Shown here piece by piece: positions 44,117 to 55,730 of a stretch of 64,000 nucleotides of DNA. The notes beneath the pieces are model-generated. The model did no database searches. It was not told the DNA's origin and worked only from the letters and a program-made list of their open reading frames with translations. The stretch spans positions 62,001 to 126,000 of the forward strand of contig QPFY01000010.1 of assembly GCA_003665825.1 (NCBI GenBank), written 5' to 3'. A program made the position numbers and the translations under genes. The DNA is from Microbotryum silenes-acaulis. Taxonomy: Eukaryota > Basidiomycota > Microbotryomycetes > Microbotryales > Microbotryaceae. The first letter of the stretch is position 1, and every line of letters starts with the position of its first letter.

Positions 44117-47100
44117 ATGTCGGATACGACCACCACACCTGCTGCCATGGTATCCGGTGCCGACTCACTCCCAACATTCCAAGCTCTCACGACCGTGAAT
44201 GGCAATGCTCAGCGCGACGACTTGCTCATGTCCCCGTCTTGCACGGTCGAGAATGATCGAGAGACAGCACCGGACCAGGACGATTCAAAAGCTGCAGTAC
44301 TGGCAGCTCCTGGCTTCTTGATGGGGCTTCAGCCTCCACCTCTTCCTCTGTGGGCTGTGCCTCATACGACTACGGCTCTGACGGCTTCGCGTCTAAGCCT
44401 GCTCAGCGCACGGTCCTTCGCGTCGACGGGCTTCGCGATCGCCCGGACTTCGACCTCACTCGGCTTTGGAGCAATCAAGGCCGCTGTTGCTGGAATTGGT
44501 GTCTTGCTCGACCATTCGCTCGGTTTGGCTGGAAGCGCGCCCATGATGGATGGGTCCGGGCCTCTTGCCCAGACGGGCATCGCCGCCATCGCTGCAGCCG
44601 AAAAGCTGGCGCTGCTCGGCATCAACATCGGCAGCGGGATCACCAATCTTGCCCTGGGGGGCGCCACTTCAACGATCGCCTTCCTTGAAGACGTTTACGG
44701 CAACGATGAGGCACTCCGAACGCTCGAAGCTTTCACTCGTCTGGTCAAGGACGAATGGAACACTTCCCTCCCGACCGATCCGTACCAAGAAGGGGGTCTG
44801 TCGCACTGGAGCACGATCCAGGTGGCGAAAGCAGCGGCAACATGGGCCGCTTTGCAAAGCGTCACGGGCGAGCTTGACGGTCGCCGGTGGGCGATGCACC
44901 TCGACGAGCTCGACTGGGGCAAAGAAAGAATTCCGCCGCCTCAAGATGGGACGGGTGGAGTGCTTTGGGAAATCACCGATGATCAACTTTTCGAGTCAGG
45001 GGCCGAGATTACCGAAGCGACCATCAACCAGGATGATCGCAGCAGTCAAACGGGGTCTGAAGCGACGTACTCGGAAGAACATGCACGACAACAACTTCGT
45101 CGCTTTGCTTCCATGTGTCTCGGGTCGTATGGAAGTGCCGGCGTCTTGTTCTTCGGCGTCAAGCTCCCTTCAATCGATGCGACGATCGCGCCCGATGCTT
45201 CCTCAACGGCGGTCCATCCCCTAACGCCTGACAACCTTTCCGCGCTCGCACGACAGCAAGCCGAGGAGGATCTTGAAAGAACGCTTCGCCCTCGACAACA
45301 CGATGCTGTCTCTCCGGAGGAGGAACAGAGCGAAGCAGCTCAACTCGGTGACCTTGCCGCAGGCTGGGCCCTGCCCGCGGAGGCAGCCTCCGCAGTCGAA
45401 GCCGTCGAATTCCCTCCTGGATCAACCGTCGACCAAAGTGAGGCCACATCCGAGACCGAGACGACCTCAGCTCTGCAAGCCGAGGACTGGGGGTTGAAGA
45501 GCGAGGGCGCGTTACCACGAGCCAAGCCGAGAACAAATGCTACGAAACTTTCCTGTCGATACGATTACTGGGGTCTGTTGACTGGCAAGCATGACGAGGC
45601 GATCCTGCACTCAGTGGCTGGAGTCGCTCCAGATGCTACACTTGAAGAGGCTTGTGATTCGAGCGATGATGACGATGACGATATGACCGATGTTCGACCC
45701 GAGGTGCTTTCGCAGCGAAAAAATGCACGCGTCGCTGAGAGGGAGGCAAGAAAGCGAAGTGACATGCGAGGGCGACGGCCTCCGAGATTCTTCATCCTGG
45801 TTAGTATTCACACTTATTCCTTTTGATCCGGCCAGATGACGAGTTGCTGACACCACATGTTCGGATGCAACAGACCGATCACCCAAATCACACCATCACC
45901 GTGTTAGTGCGCGGAACCACGACCATCGACGACATTGCCACCGATCTTGCGTGCGAGTCCAGCATATTCGACGAGACAAAGTATTGGGATGATGCTTCAC
46001 CTCCGCAGTCGTCTCGACTGGCCCCTTACACGGTTCACGGTGGGATGTACGAGATCGCGCTCGCAATGGGTCGCAAGGATGGAGCTATGCATCGGGTGGT
46101 CGACAAGGCGCTTCGACGTAACCCGGGATACGGCCTGCAGCTTGCGGGTCATAGTTTGGGATCTGGCTGTGCGACCTTGCTCGGGCTCATGTGGGCCAAC
46201 CCTGATTCGGCTACGATCTCGAGCAAGTCGGGCTTGCCGCCTGGAAGATCGGTTCAGGTTTTCGGTTTCGCTACACCGTAGGTCAGGACTCGTGCTCGGA
46301 CCTTGTTAGTAACGTTACTGATGAGATCAGATCTGTCCTGCAGATGTGTCACCGATGCGGCTCTGTCAGTGCGATGTCGCAAGCTCGTGCACTCCTTCAT
46401 CCACTCCTATGATGTCGTTCCTCGCTTCTCGCTCGGTCACATGAGGGACATTCGTTCTGCCGCCGCGTGGCTCTGTTACGCCAACTCCGACCATCCCGCA
46501 GAGAGCTGCGATAACATTTTGTCGCGGATTGTGGCTTACAAAAGGGGCAAATTGGATGATGATCCTGCGCGAAAGAAGGAGGAGGAAGACTGGGTGAGTG
46601 CTGCGACCCCTGACTGGACTCCTTCCGTCGCCGCTTTCCGAGCGCGGTTGTTCCAACCGCTTACTGATGGCGTGGCGTGGCGTGGCGTGGCTGTGAAAAC
46701 GTTTCTACGATCCAAATAGTTCACTTCAATCCGAACGAGCTTGGAGGCGAACCAGAACTACAGCACGCTCTGCCCACCCGGTGACGTGCTATGGCTCACG
46801 AAGCCCGACGACCTCATTCTCCCCTCCGATGCCACAAGAACCGTTCATCCTGGACCGAGGCTCTTCAGAGTACGTGACAATCATTCCCGTATTCGATGGT
46901 CAATGTTTGTTTTTCCCAAGACTAATCACAATCTTTCGTCTCGATCGCACAGGTCAAGCGACCGGACATCATCTTCAAGCAAATGATTTTCACGCGCAAC
47001 ATGCTTAGCTCGCATCTTCCTCATCAGTGAGTCCTCCGTCCAATTCCAGAGCCTGGCTCCGAGAACAAAGATCCTAATTCAATTCATTCTTCACCAAAAC

Positions 47101-47137
47101 CTGTAGATATACACGCACGATCGAGGAATACCTTTGA
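44117..47137 (+). CDS. Class 3 lipase, sn1-diacylglycerol-lipase-like
   Basis: Exon 1 (44117-45799) encodes a long N-terminal half with hydrophobic Ala/Leu/Gly-rich segments (KAAVAGIGVLLDHSLGLAG; TGIAAIAAAEKLALLGINIG) that may lie along or in a membrane, then an acidic region. Exon 2 (45874-46277) has the lipase_3 core: TITVLVRGTTTIDDIATDL, YTVHGGMYEIAL and the nucleophile elbow LQLAGHSLGSGCATLLG. Exon 3 from 46344 gives LVHSFIHSYDVVPRFSLGHM with the predicted catalytic Asp. The last exons give LCPPGDVLWL, KRPDIIFKQMIFTRNMLSSH (His of the triad) and LPHQYTRTIEEYL, stop 47135-47137. This order (RG-T, GHSLG, D-PR, PPG-VLWL, DH/SHLP-Y) is that of DAG lipase alpha/beta and fungal relatives, which release 2-acylglycerols. 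The junction after about 46670 is ambiguous because the donor lies in a GTGGC repeat. Confidence 0.85.
46672..46691 (+). repeat. (GTGGC)4 tandem repeat at an exon end
   Basis: Four perfect GTGGC units follow the codons for the LFQPLTD segment of the lipase gene. Each unit offers a GT donor in a different phase, because the unit length is not a multiple of three. Confidence 0.9.
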
Positions 47138-47568
47138 TCCCCCCGCTCAGGGGCTCGCTGACGAGTGTCGAGATCTTTGGCCCCATCTGGTGCTACTATT
47201 AGTTGTTTAGGCTGCATTGCAATCCAACCTCGTCAAACCATTCCTTCAGCAATTAAGACCGGAGTCTGGCCAGTGAGGACGCTTCCGTGTAGTTCGAGCT
47301 GCACGCAGACTTTGCTGCGCGCTGTGGATCCTGAGCCGAGGTGTGCTCTCGTGCGCCCCTGCTGATGCTTGTCGCCGGGCAACGCGCCGTTCAGTCTGCC
47401 GCCCAGTTGCGACTGCCGCCAGCTGCCGCCCGACGGCGCCCGTGACCTCCCGCGACCGGCGTCGTCATTGCCAGCGCTGAACCGCTCTTTCCCTCCTGAC
47501 GGACCTGACCCACACCACACCCTCGAGAGTTGTCGCGTTCGATCAACTCATCAACAAGCGCTCCTAGG
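47138..47568. other. Intergenic region before the Zn2Cys6 regulator
   Basis: About 430 bases hold the lipase 3' flank and the promoter of the regulator. No gene is supported. Confidence 0.5.
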
Positions 47569-50500
47569 ATGCCACCCGATCGCACGCCCGGTGCTCCGAC
47601 GACGCCTTCGTTCCTGCATGCGATCCAGTCCGGTGCCCCCTTGTCGTCGCACGGGGTCAGGCACGCTCCTTCGCTGCCGCGCGGATCGTCGTGTACGACC
47701 TGTCGCTCGCGCAAGGTGCGCTGCGATGCCGGTCGTCCCTGTTGTGGGGCATGCAAGAAGAGTGCCAGTGCTCATGGAGAGTGAGTGCTCCCTCGTATCC
47801 CGACTACGTGTGATTGGTGTGCTGCTGCCCCTTCCCCGGCAACGCGTATCCGGGCGGATGCTTGCAAGCGCCGTTCGGGGTTCAATAGGCCGAAATCGCA
47901 ATCACGAAACTGACTCGTGCGTCACACGGATTGTGCAGAGACTGGACCCGAATTGAATGCAACTACGCAGAGGGCGTTCGAAAGCCCAAGAAGACGAACA
48001 AGGTCGCTGAACTCGAGGCGAAACTAGGTCAGTGCACGAGCAACTCCAGGGTCTCTGCTCCCACACTTACACTTAGCCGGTGGAGTATGGGTACGGCTGT
48101 GGCCCTGTCGCGCGCGGCGCGTAACTCGTGCTCGACGTCGGTGTTGACGTGAAGAGGTCACTCGCTGACAAGATCCATATCAATTCGGCTTCAAACACGG
48201 ATTAGCTCGCTTGGAAGAGAAGCTCGATCGGGGTCCAAGGTGATTACCCGCTCCAACCAACCCTGCCAGTGCCCCCCGCTAAGCCTCGGATTCTCCGAAC
48301 ACGTGTAGATCCGCCGCCACTTCCGATTTGCCGACCGATACTCCGGCTGCAGGTCCCTCTTCGATGTTCAGGCGGGATGAGACCTCACCGATGGTGGAGG
48401 ACCCTATTCTGACACATGCCGAAGTCGATGTCGCCGCACCATCCAATGGGCGTCCCCAACCGACCGGCAACGATCAATTCCGTGGTTCCGACTCCCTCGG
48501 CCAGAATATGGCTTCTTCCTCTTCGACGACATACAAACAATTGACAGCACAGCTTGAGAACAGCAACCGGAATGGCGGCCGCAACAACCATGGCATGGCG
48601 TCGATCTCCGACATGAACAACGACACTTCGGCCTCATTTGACGGAGGTGACCGCGATCAACTCGGCGTAGCGCCTTCGATCACGAGCGCAGAAGATCCTC
48701 TCGCCGAGTACGGATTTCGCCAGAACATCCCAACTCAGCCTCCGACGTTCCCGGGACCCCCATCCTCGTTCCCACGGTCCCATATCACGGTCCTCACACC
48801 CCTCGGCTGGCCGCCGGCCCTACCTTCGCCTCCTCTCTTGCACCGACTCATCGACGTCTTCTTCTCCAAGTCTCATCTTGCCACGGACCTCATCGTCGAA
48901 GGCAAGTTCCGAGCCGCTCTTGCGCTTCCACCTGCCCACCCCAAGTTCCCTCTACCAGCACTGCTCCACGGCATGCTAGCGATTTCGGGTCGGATGGTCA
49001 GCTCGGACTGGTTCGCCGACGAGCCCGAACAATGGGGCATTAGTGATCCCGACGAGTCTTTCGCAGACTGGCACGCGGCCAAAGCCGACAGTCTCATCGA
49101 CGAAGCCTTCTCGAAAGCATCGAATCAACGGATACGAGTCGCGCAAGCCGCTGGACTCGTCTGCTTCTCGTTCTACACGGCGGGCAAATTCGCCAAAGTC
49201 TGGCTACAGGTCGCGCGGTTGACGAGGATCATCGTTGGTCTCGGACTAAACCATGTCAGGGCCGCAACGAGGGGCAAAGACGGCGTGCTGAGGGACCGAA
49301 GTCTGCACATGAAGCAATCGGTGCTGCCGCCGACTGATGACCCCGAAGACTTGTATGAGAGGGCGACAGCGTGTCAGATGGCCTTTTTGGCGGACAAGAT
49401 CGCGACGGCGAGTACCGCCTGGGCTTGCAGTCTCGATGAAGGTAAGATCTATCCAGCTAGCAGTTCCCCGTGCCACGCACAAGTTAGCTGATGTGCAAAT
49501 CGGCTATGTGTCTGGCAGCCGACATCACGACCTTGATCCCGCCTCCACATGGCGTGTCCTATCCGGCCAAGGACCTCGACACGAGTCCGCTGTCGAGCTG
49601 GAACGCCAACTTTTTCGTGGACCACCCTCCTGGACTGGTCGGTGTCTTCCAAATCTATCTCAAGTGCACCTATCTACTCGGTCGTGTAACGACGTTCCTC
49701 AGTCGTGCGCCGTACCCGATCGGCATGAGCCTGGCTCGCATGAAGACGGATGGCTCAAAACTGACCGTCTCGGATATCAGAAACTCGTAAGTGAGCAGGA
49801 AATGCACGAGTTGGGATTTGGGACTTATGCTTTGTTCTTCCTCGCTTTCAGAGAAACGTTCCGCCGACTAGAGGCGACCATCCGGCAGTTCCAACAATCG
49901 GTCCCGCGTGAGATCCAAAACATCTACACCTCGCCCAACGCCGACAGTCGCCTCGCGCTCATCTTTGCCATCCCGCACGTCTGCCTCATCATGCTGCATG
50001 AGCCGTTCGTGATGCTCGTTGAAGGCGACGACAGCTTTGCCAAATGCATCACGAGCGCGCGCGCGATCCTCAATTCAGTTTACACGCTCTGTGGCTCTTC
50101 GTTCGAGATCGGAGGACTTGCTCCATTCCTCTCTTACTGCTACGCCGCGACGGGCCGTACGCTCGTCCGCGAGATTGCGATCCGCAAGCTCCGCGGACAG
50201 GACTCGACGCACATCTTTGAGGAGATGCAGACGATTCTGATCGTGCTTGACGAGTTCAACACCCCGCTCGGCGCGACAACCGCCGAAACCCTACGGTCGC
50301 TGCTCGCGATGCCTGAGCTGTGCCTACCCCATCGACCTCGCTATGCCAAAGAAGACGAGCTCGACAACATCGACGAGCCGCTCGGTCATCCCGTTTTTGC
50401 GTCTCCCTACAAGTTGCCAGCCCGCCTGGGTAAGGTGCCCCTCAACGCGTGGGTCGGACCGGGATACTCGGACGCTGCGAAGCCGAGTCCTTTGTGGCAG

Positions 50501-50875
50501 CAATCGATCCCATCCTGGTCCGTCGACGCGCCCTTCTCACCCGACACCTTTGCGGACTTGTTGAGCCCCGAGATCGGGCCCCTTCCGAGCACTTCGAACG
50601 TGCCGATGAACGGAATGGGTAACATGGCCCAACCACCCAATTCGAACGCACCCGCTTCGGGGAACCCGACGAGAAGCATGGCATCTGCTACGCCTGCACC
50701 TGCCGTCGACTATCTTGAGGCGTTGCTTCAGTCTGAAGCGAGTCGAGCCGATGAGGTGCCATCAAAACGATTCGGACGAGGTTGGGCCGAGAAGAAGAAG
50801 GCCGTCTTCTTCGATGAAACGACGAATGGGAATGGGTTGATCGGCGGCAGCAATGGTACCTCGTCGACCCGATGA
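47569..50875 (+). CDS. Zn2Cys6 fungal transcription factor
   Basis: Exons 47569-47780, 47939-48027, 48206-48239, 48309-49441, 49519-49786 and 49852-50875 give 2760 nt, 919 residues. The DNA-binding cluster SCTTCRSRKVRCDAGRPCC supplies four of the six zinc ligands, GACKKSASAHGE adds the fifth, and the sixth Cys (RIECNYAEG) is in exon 2. A linker VRKPKKTNKV leads to a short dimerisation coiled coil, AELEAKLARLEEKLDR, which spans three exons. The fungal_trans-type middle region includes FFSKSHLATDLIVEGKFRAA, LPALLHGMLAISGRM, KVWLQVARLTRIIVGLGLNH and ERATACQMAFLADKIA. The C-terminus is Asn/Ser/Pro-rich, suited to activation. The spacing from the fifth to the sixth Cys is 15 residues instead of the usual 6 to 8. 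The target genes are unknown; the adjacent lyase pair is a candidate. Confidence 0.85.
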
Positions 50876-51637
50876 CATCCCACCTCTGTGCAAACCCTCT
50901 GCTCCACAAACACCCGCCTACGTTGAGACTCATGCCGCATTGGGCTAGCTTGGTGATTAGATCTTTAGATTCTAGCAACACACCTTTTAAACCTCTTTTT
51001 TTTCGCTCTACCGAATGCTGTTGTACTGTATTGCGAAGAACGTTCTCTCTCTTGCCGTCGATGGGCCGACACACTTTGGTGCCGCGGACGGAGAGCTGCG
51101 ATACCTATTAGATGGATCGTACAGCCTCTCCTGCACGGGAAGGTTGAAACGTATCCGATACATGCAATCAATGTGTGCTCTATGTATGGACGGCACCTAC
51201 AGAGCTGCCTCTGCTCTCCTTTAGGGGCTATGATGTCATTCAAGGCGCGCGCTGTGTTCTTCCAACTCGAAGTCACCGCGTCGCGACACGCTTGACTGCC
51301 CCGAACAGGCTCCACAGAAGCTTGACCGGATTCGTTCGGAAGCGAATGAATATTTATGGCGCAGGATCGCCGGCAACAGCATGTGCCGAAAAGAAGGCCA
51401 AAATTAGGTGGTTCATGCCGGCGCGACCTGGCCGCACGGAACAAAAAAATGCGGTGCCCGCAGCAACCTTGCAAAATCGGTCCTACGCGGCGGGCGGACT
51501 CTCGGTCGAACGGGTTCGCCGCTTGGGATTGGCCGAAGGGTCGCACGCCACCTCACGCCACGACGATTCGTTTCGTGGGTGTTTTTCTGGCTCCCGCTCA
51601 CTTACGTCTGCTGCCGTTTCTTTGGAGCAAGATAGCC
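50876..51637. other. Intergenic region before the heparinase-like pair
   Basis: About 760 bases between the regulator stop and the first lyase-like start hold no supported gene. Several overlapping short frames on both strands lack motifs. A T8 run near 50996 may be part of a 3'-end signal. Confidence 0.45.
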
Positions 51638-54600
51638 ATGCAGCACTCGAACGCGTCAGAAGGCGATCGCTTGCCTCTGCATCAGTGAGTAGACAGACTC
51701 GAAGCCTCGAAGGCAGTGATCGGACCCCGGGCGGGGTGTCGAAGGCGGGACCATTCTCGACCGACAGACTGCGCCGCGCGTTGCTTCGGTCATCATCCAG
51801 TTCAAAGATGGGTGCTGACAGACGGAATGGCGTTGGCCGCCAATGCTCATTGTTTTTCGCAGAGGGAGGGACTACCAGGGCGTTCCTTATTACGACCAGA
51901 CCGAGCATCGATATGGATCGGGCTATACGGAGAAGCCTACACAGAAAGTGAGTGGGCCAAACAACGGGCAGCGCCGTCGAAAGACTGCGAAAGGACTCGT
52001 TAGCGCAGAATTGGCTCCCGGCCCGTAATGCATCGTAGGTTTTGCGCACCTCTGACATATTTTCCTTCAATCTTTTGTGTGACAGAAATCTAGGAAGAAG
52101 CGGTACATCATCATTAGCGTCATCATCTTGATCCTCGCCATCGTCGGCGGAGTTGTTGGCGGTGTCTTGGGCTCGCGCAAATCGCACAACAACAGCTCAA
52201 AGTCAGACTCAGGTTCATCGTCTGGTGGTAGTGGATCTTCTGGTGGAGGATCGAGTCCTGCACTGGTCAACACGGCAAGTGGCGGAGTCAATCACGGTCT
52301 GCTTCTTCCGACTGTGAGTAATCGCCGATTGGCAAGAGTTTTCATCTCTGTAGGGCTCGGATGGCACGAGTCCCACGGCAGCTGCGCTGCGTCGCTGTTT
52401 TCGTGTAGGCGAGAGAAGAGCAAGCTGACAATAGTGAATTGCGCTGTCATAGTCGACCGACGTTCTGGGCAACCCTCTGTACCCGACCGCCACCGGATCA
52501 ACTGTCATTTCGGCGCCGACGACGATCAACGACTCGAAAGTATTTTGCCAGGGCGACCCCTACACATTCGCCAACACCTCGTCCTTGGCTGTTCGCAAAG
52601 AGCATCCTCTGTTGATTGCTCCGGCCTACAAGTGGGACTGCGTTCGTAACGCGATCCCGAACAATCACTACCTCAGCTTCTGGAACGATACCATCTTCCA
52701 AAATGCGACCAAGTTTTATGACCTTTCGCCGACGAACTACACGATCGATGGTGGCCTTGGAGGTAAGCTTGATAGTGGATGGCCGTGATTGTTGGGACGA
52801 ATTTAAGCTCTACATCAGGGGTGCGAGAGCTAATCAAGTTTGCCGCTTTCTTCTGTGACAGGATCGGGTGTGCTCGACGTCGCCCGCGAGGTGCAGCTGC
52901 GCATCAAGCACTGGGCCTACGCTTACCGCATGACGAACGACACCAAATGGGTCAACCGAACATGGACCGAAGTTTTGACCGCAGCAGGAAATTCAACCAC
53001 GGGCCAATACTTTGGTATCACGGGTGACAACTGGAACTCGATCCATTTCCTCGACGTGGCCGAATTTACGGCTGCGTTCGCCATCGCCTATGATTGGCTC
53101 TACGATGCCTGGACCGAGGAACAACGAACGGCGATCCGATGGTCCATCACGAACCTGGGTCTTTCATACGGTCTGAACGTTTACCAGGATCCCGATGGCG
53201 CGGCGGAGAGCTATTCTTGGTGGCGACTGCAACCGGGCAACTGGGACTGCGTTTGCACGAACGGTCTCATCATGGGTGCTTTGGCAATCGCTAACGAGGA
53301 CACAACTGCTATTGCCGCCAAGGTCCTCGCGTATGCGACCGCTAACAGCGCTGAGGTTTGCGCGATGGCCGTACAGGCTGGTGAGTCAATATTCGAACTC
53401 GCCACGGTGAAGTCCGCTTTGGCACAGGCAGAAAAACTGAGGGGCACGTGTATTGAACAGACGGAACATGGACCGAAACCCCCAACTACTGGTACTTCGG
53501 CACGATGGCGCACGCCGAAGCCGCGAGTTCCCTCCTGTCCGCGACAGGCTCAACACAGGGGCTCTTGACCTCGAACCCATCGCAAAACTTAAGTTCGCTG
53601 TACCACATGTACGTGACGGGCCAGCAAGGTCTGTTCGACTATGGTGATACTGGACCGAGGAAGTTCACTGCCACCGCGAACGGTCTTTTGTTCTACGGTG
53701 ATCAATTCGGTGAGGGGCGATTCCTGGGGCGAATCACTCGATCGCCGTGTAAAATCAGAGCGTGACTGACATTGACAAATTTCGGGCTCTCGAATACATC
53801 TCCTCTCATGTAGACATTCCTACGTATGCCCTCTTCCAACGGGACCGAGGAGATGCCCCGGAACCGATGGCCATGTTCTGGTACAACCCTCAAACCACGG
53901 GATCGTGGTGGGACAATTTGGCTCTCGACCACCACTTCTCCAACGCGACCGACGACTGGGCCTCGATGCGATCCAGTTGGACCGACAACAATGGAACGTA
54001 TGTTGCGATGAAGGCTGGCAATTTGACCGGTCATCAAACGCATGGTGATCTCGATATTGGTCAGTTCCTTCCCTCCTCGGCCCTACGCGGCATGTACTGA
54101 CTCTCATAATCGACTGGGGTTTCATTCCTGTAGGCGACTTTGTTATGGACGCTCTGGGACAACGCTGGGCCGGCGAGAACGGCAACGGACAGTACCTTGC
54201 GAACGGCTACGTGCGTTATTCAGAACAAAACGTGGACAAGACATCTTCGTTTTGCACCAGCTGATGTCAATTTTTTGTTGCCTCACCAGTTCACCACCGA
54301 AGCGCAGGATGGCGCGCGATGGACCTACTACCAGAAGGGAACACAGGGCCAGAACACCATCATGATCAACGAGGCCAACCAGAATGTGCTTGCCGCGCCA
54401 GCGTTGGTATTCGACACAACGAGCGAGGCTCAGGCCGCGCTGAATTACGCGGTGCCGAGCTCTTCGACGGCGTACATGACCGTGGATATGACGGCGGCTT
54501 ACAATGACACGACGTGAGCTCACCAGCCGAGTGTTGGAGTGACAGAGACATATCACGTCTACTGATCTCTCGGTCCCGTACGTTGTCAGATCGGCGAAAC

Positions 54601-55116
54601 GAGCGATCCGCTTTTTGAACAAGCGACAGCAGATCTTGCTCCGAGACGAGATCACGACGACGGGAGCGATCCTGTGGCGCATGCAAACGAACGCAACCGT
54701 CTCGATCGCCTCGAACGGAACAACAGCGACTCTGACTCTCGGTGGACAAACGATGATTGCAAACTTGCGTCAACCTTCGGATGGAAACTTCACGTCCGTC
54801 GAGGCGGTACGATTATCGGGCGAGGATTCTCCTTCACTGGCGTCGGGCAACGTGGATACTCCCAATGGGCCGATCCCAGGAGTGACGGTGTTGACGGTGT
54901 CTCTGAGTGCAGGAACGCGTACGATCGAAGTCTTGTTCAAGTGAGTTTCCACACGTCGATCACGTGACAGAGAACATCTTTCGCGCGAATGCTGACCCCC
55001 GAGCCCGAATTATCTGCCTGCTCTGCAGCCCTCAATGGTCGACCTTGAAACCATCGGACTACGTCGACCCTCCCGATGTGACGATCGAAAAATGGACGCT
55101 AACCTCCCACAACTGA
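51638..55116 (+). CDS. Membrane-anchored heparinase II/III-like protein, copy A
   Basis: Eleven exons (51638-51684, 51863-51947, 52086-52313, 52453-52762, 52862-53380, 53461-53709, 53814-54059, 54134-54210, 54290-54513, 54590-54940, 55029-55116) give 2424 nt, 807 residues. A short cytosolic N-terminus (MQHSNASEGDRLPLHQGRDY) ends in KSRKKR, followed by the membrane span YIIISVIILILAIVGGVVGG and a Ser/Gly-rich stalk, so it is a type II membrane or cell-surface protein. The alpha-toroid part has AVRKEHPLLIAPAYKWDC, LDVAREVQLRIKHWAYAYRM, FAIAYDWLYDAWTEEQRTAI and GNWDCVCTNGLIMGALAIAN. The heparinase beta part has SMRSSWTDNNGTYVAMKAGN, THGDLDIGDFVMDALGQRW and GARWTYYQKGTQGQN. Such enzymes cleave uronic-acid polysaccharides by beta-elimination; the true substrate here is unknown. 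It ends in DYVDPPDVTIEKWTLTSHN. Confidence 0.86.
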
Positions 55117-55730
55117 TCGCTGCGTCGCTCTCTGTCTGGAAAAGCTTTTCGCACTCGCATCGCCCGACGACGACGACTCCGCGGATCGCACTATCCGTGG
55201 TGCCGGCTAAGTTTTCCTTCGTTTCTGCATCTGCATGGACACTTCCTTCTGTCCTCCTCTCACGATACACTATGAACGAATTGCAATAGACTCTTCTTCC
55301 CGCCTTAGTGAGCGGCTAATTGTAACAGTGTGTCTGAATAGTGACTTTTGCACTGGGGCGTGGCGCGTCCGAATGGCGATGTTTGTGAAGGCGACCAGCG
55401 GCGGATGCGAATTGCCGATCCTACGAAATTATGCAGCACTGTAAAGCGAGTTACGATGTGCGGTATAAGGTGCTCTTGAATCCCCAATCGACAGCCTGGA
55501 CATCTGAGATTTAGGTTGGAGGCTTGACAGACGTTGGTTGTCGGATCAGACAATGGGAGGAACTTGCCAATACGGACGGCGTCGGAACACGAATCAAGAG
55601 CTCGCCACACTAGCGGTGCCGTTCCCCAGAGCGCTCGCGGCAGCTCGCGGCGTTGGGAATCGCCTGGCCTTCGTCTCCTCATCTTCGCATCGCTTTCCAG
55701 TGCCTACACATTCCCTTGCATCGACACATC
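55117..55730. other. Spacer between the tandem heparinase-like genes
   Basis: About 610 bases between the paralogues contain the 3' flank of copy A and the promoter of copy B. No coding sequence is supported, and I saw no obvious duplicate of the upstream spacer. Confidence 0.45.
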
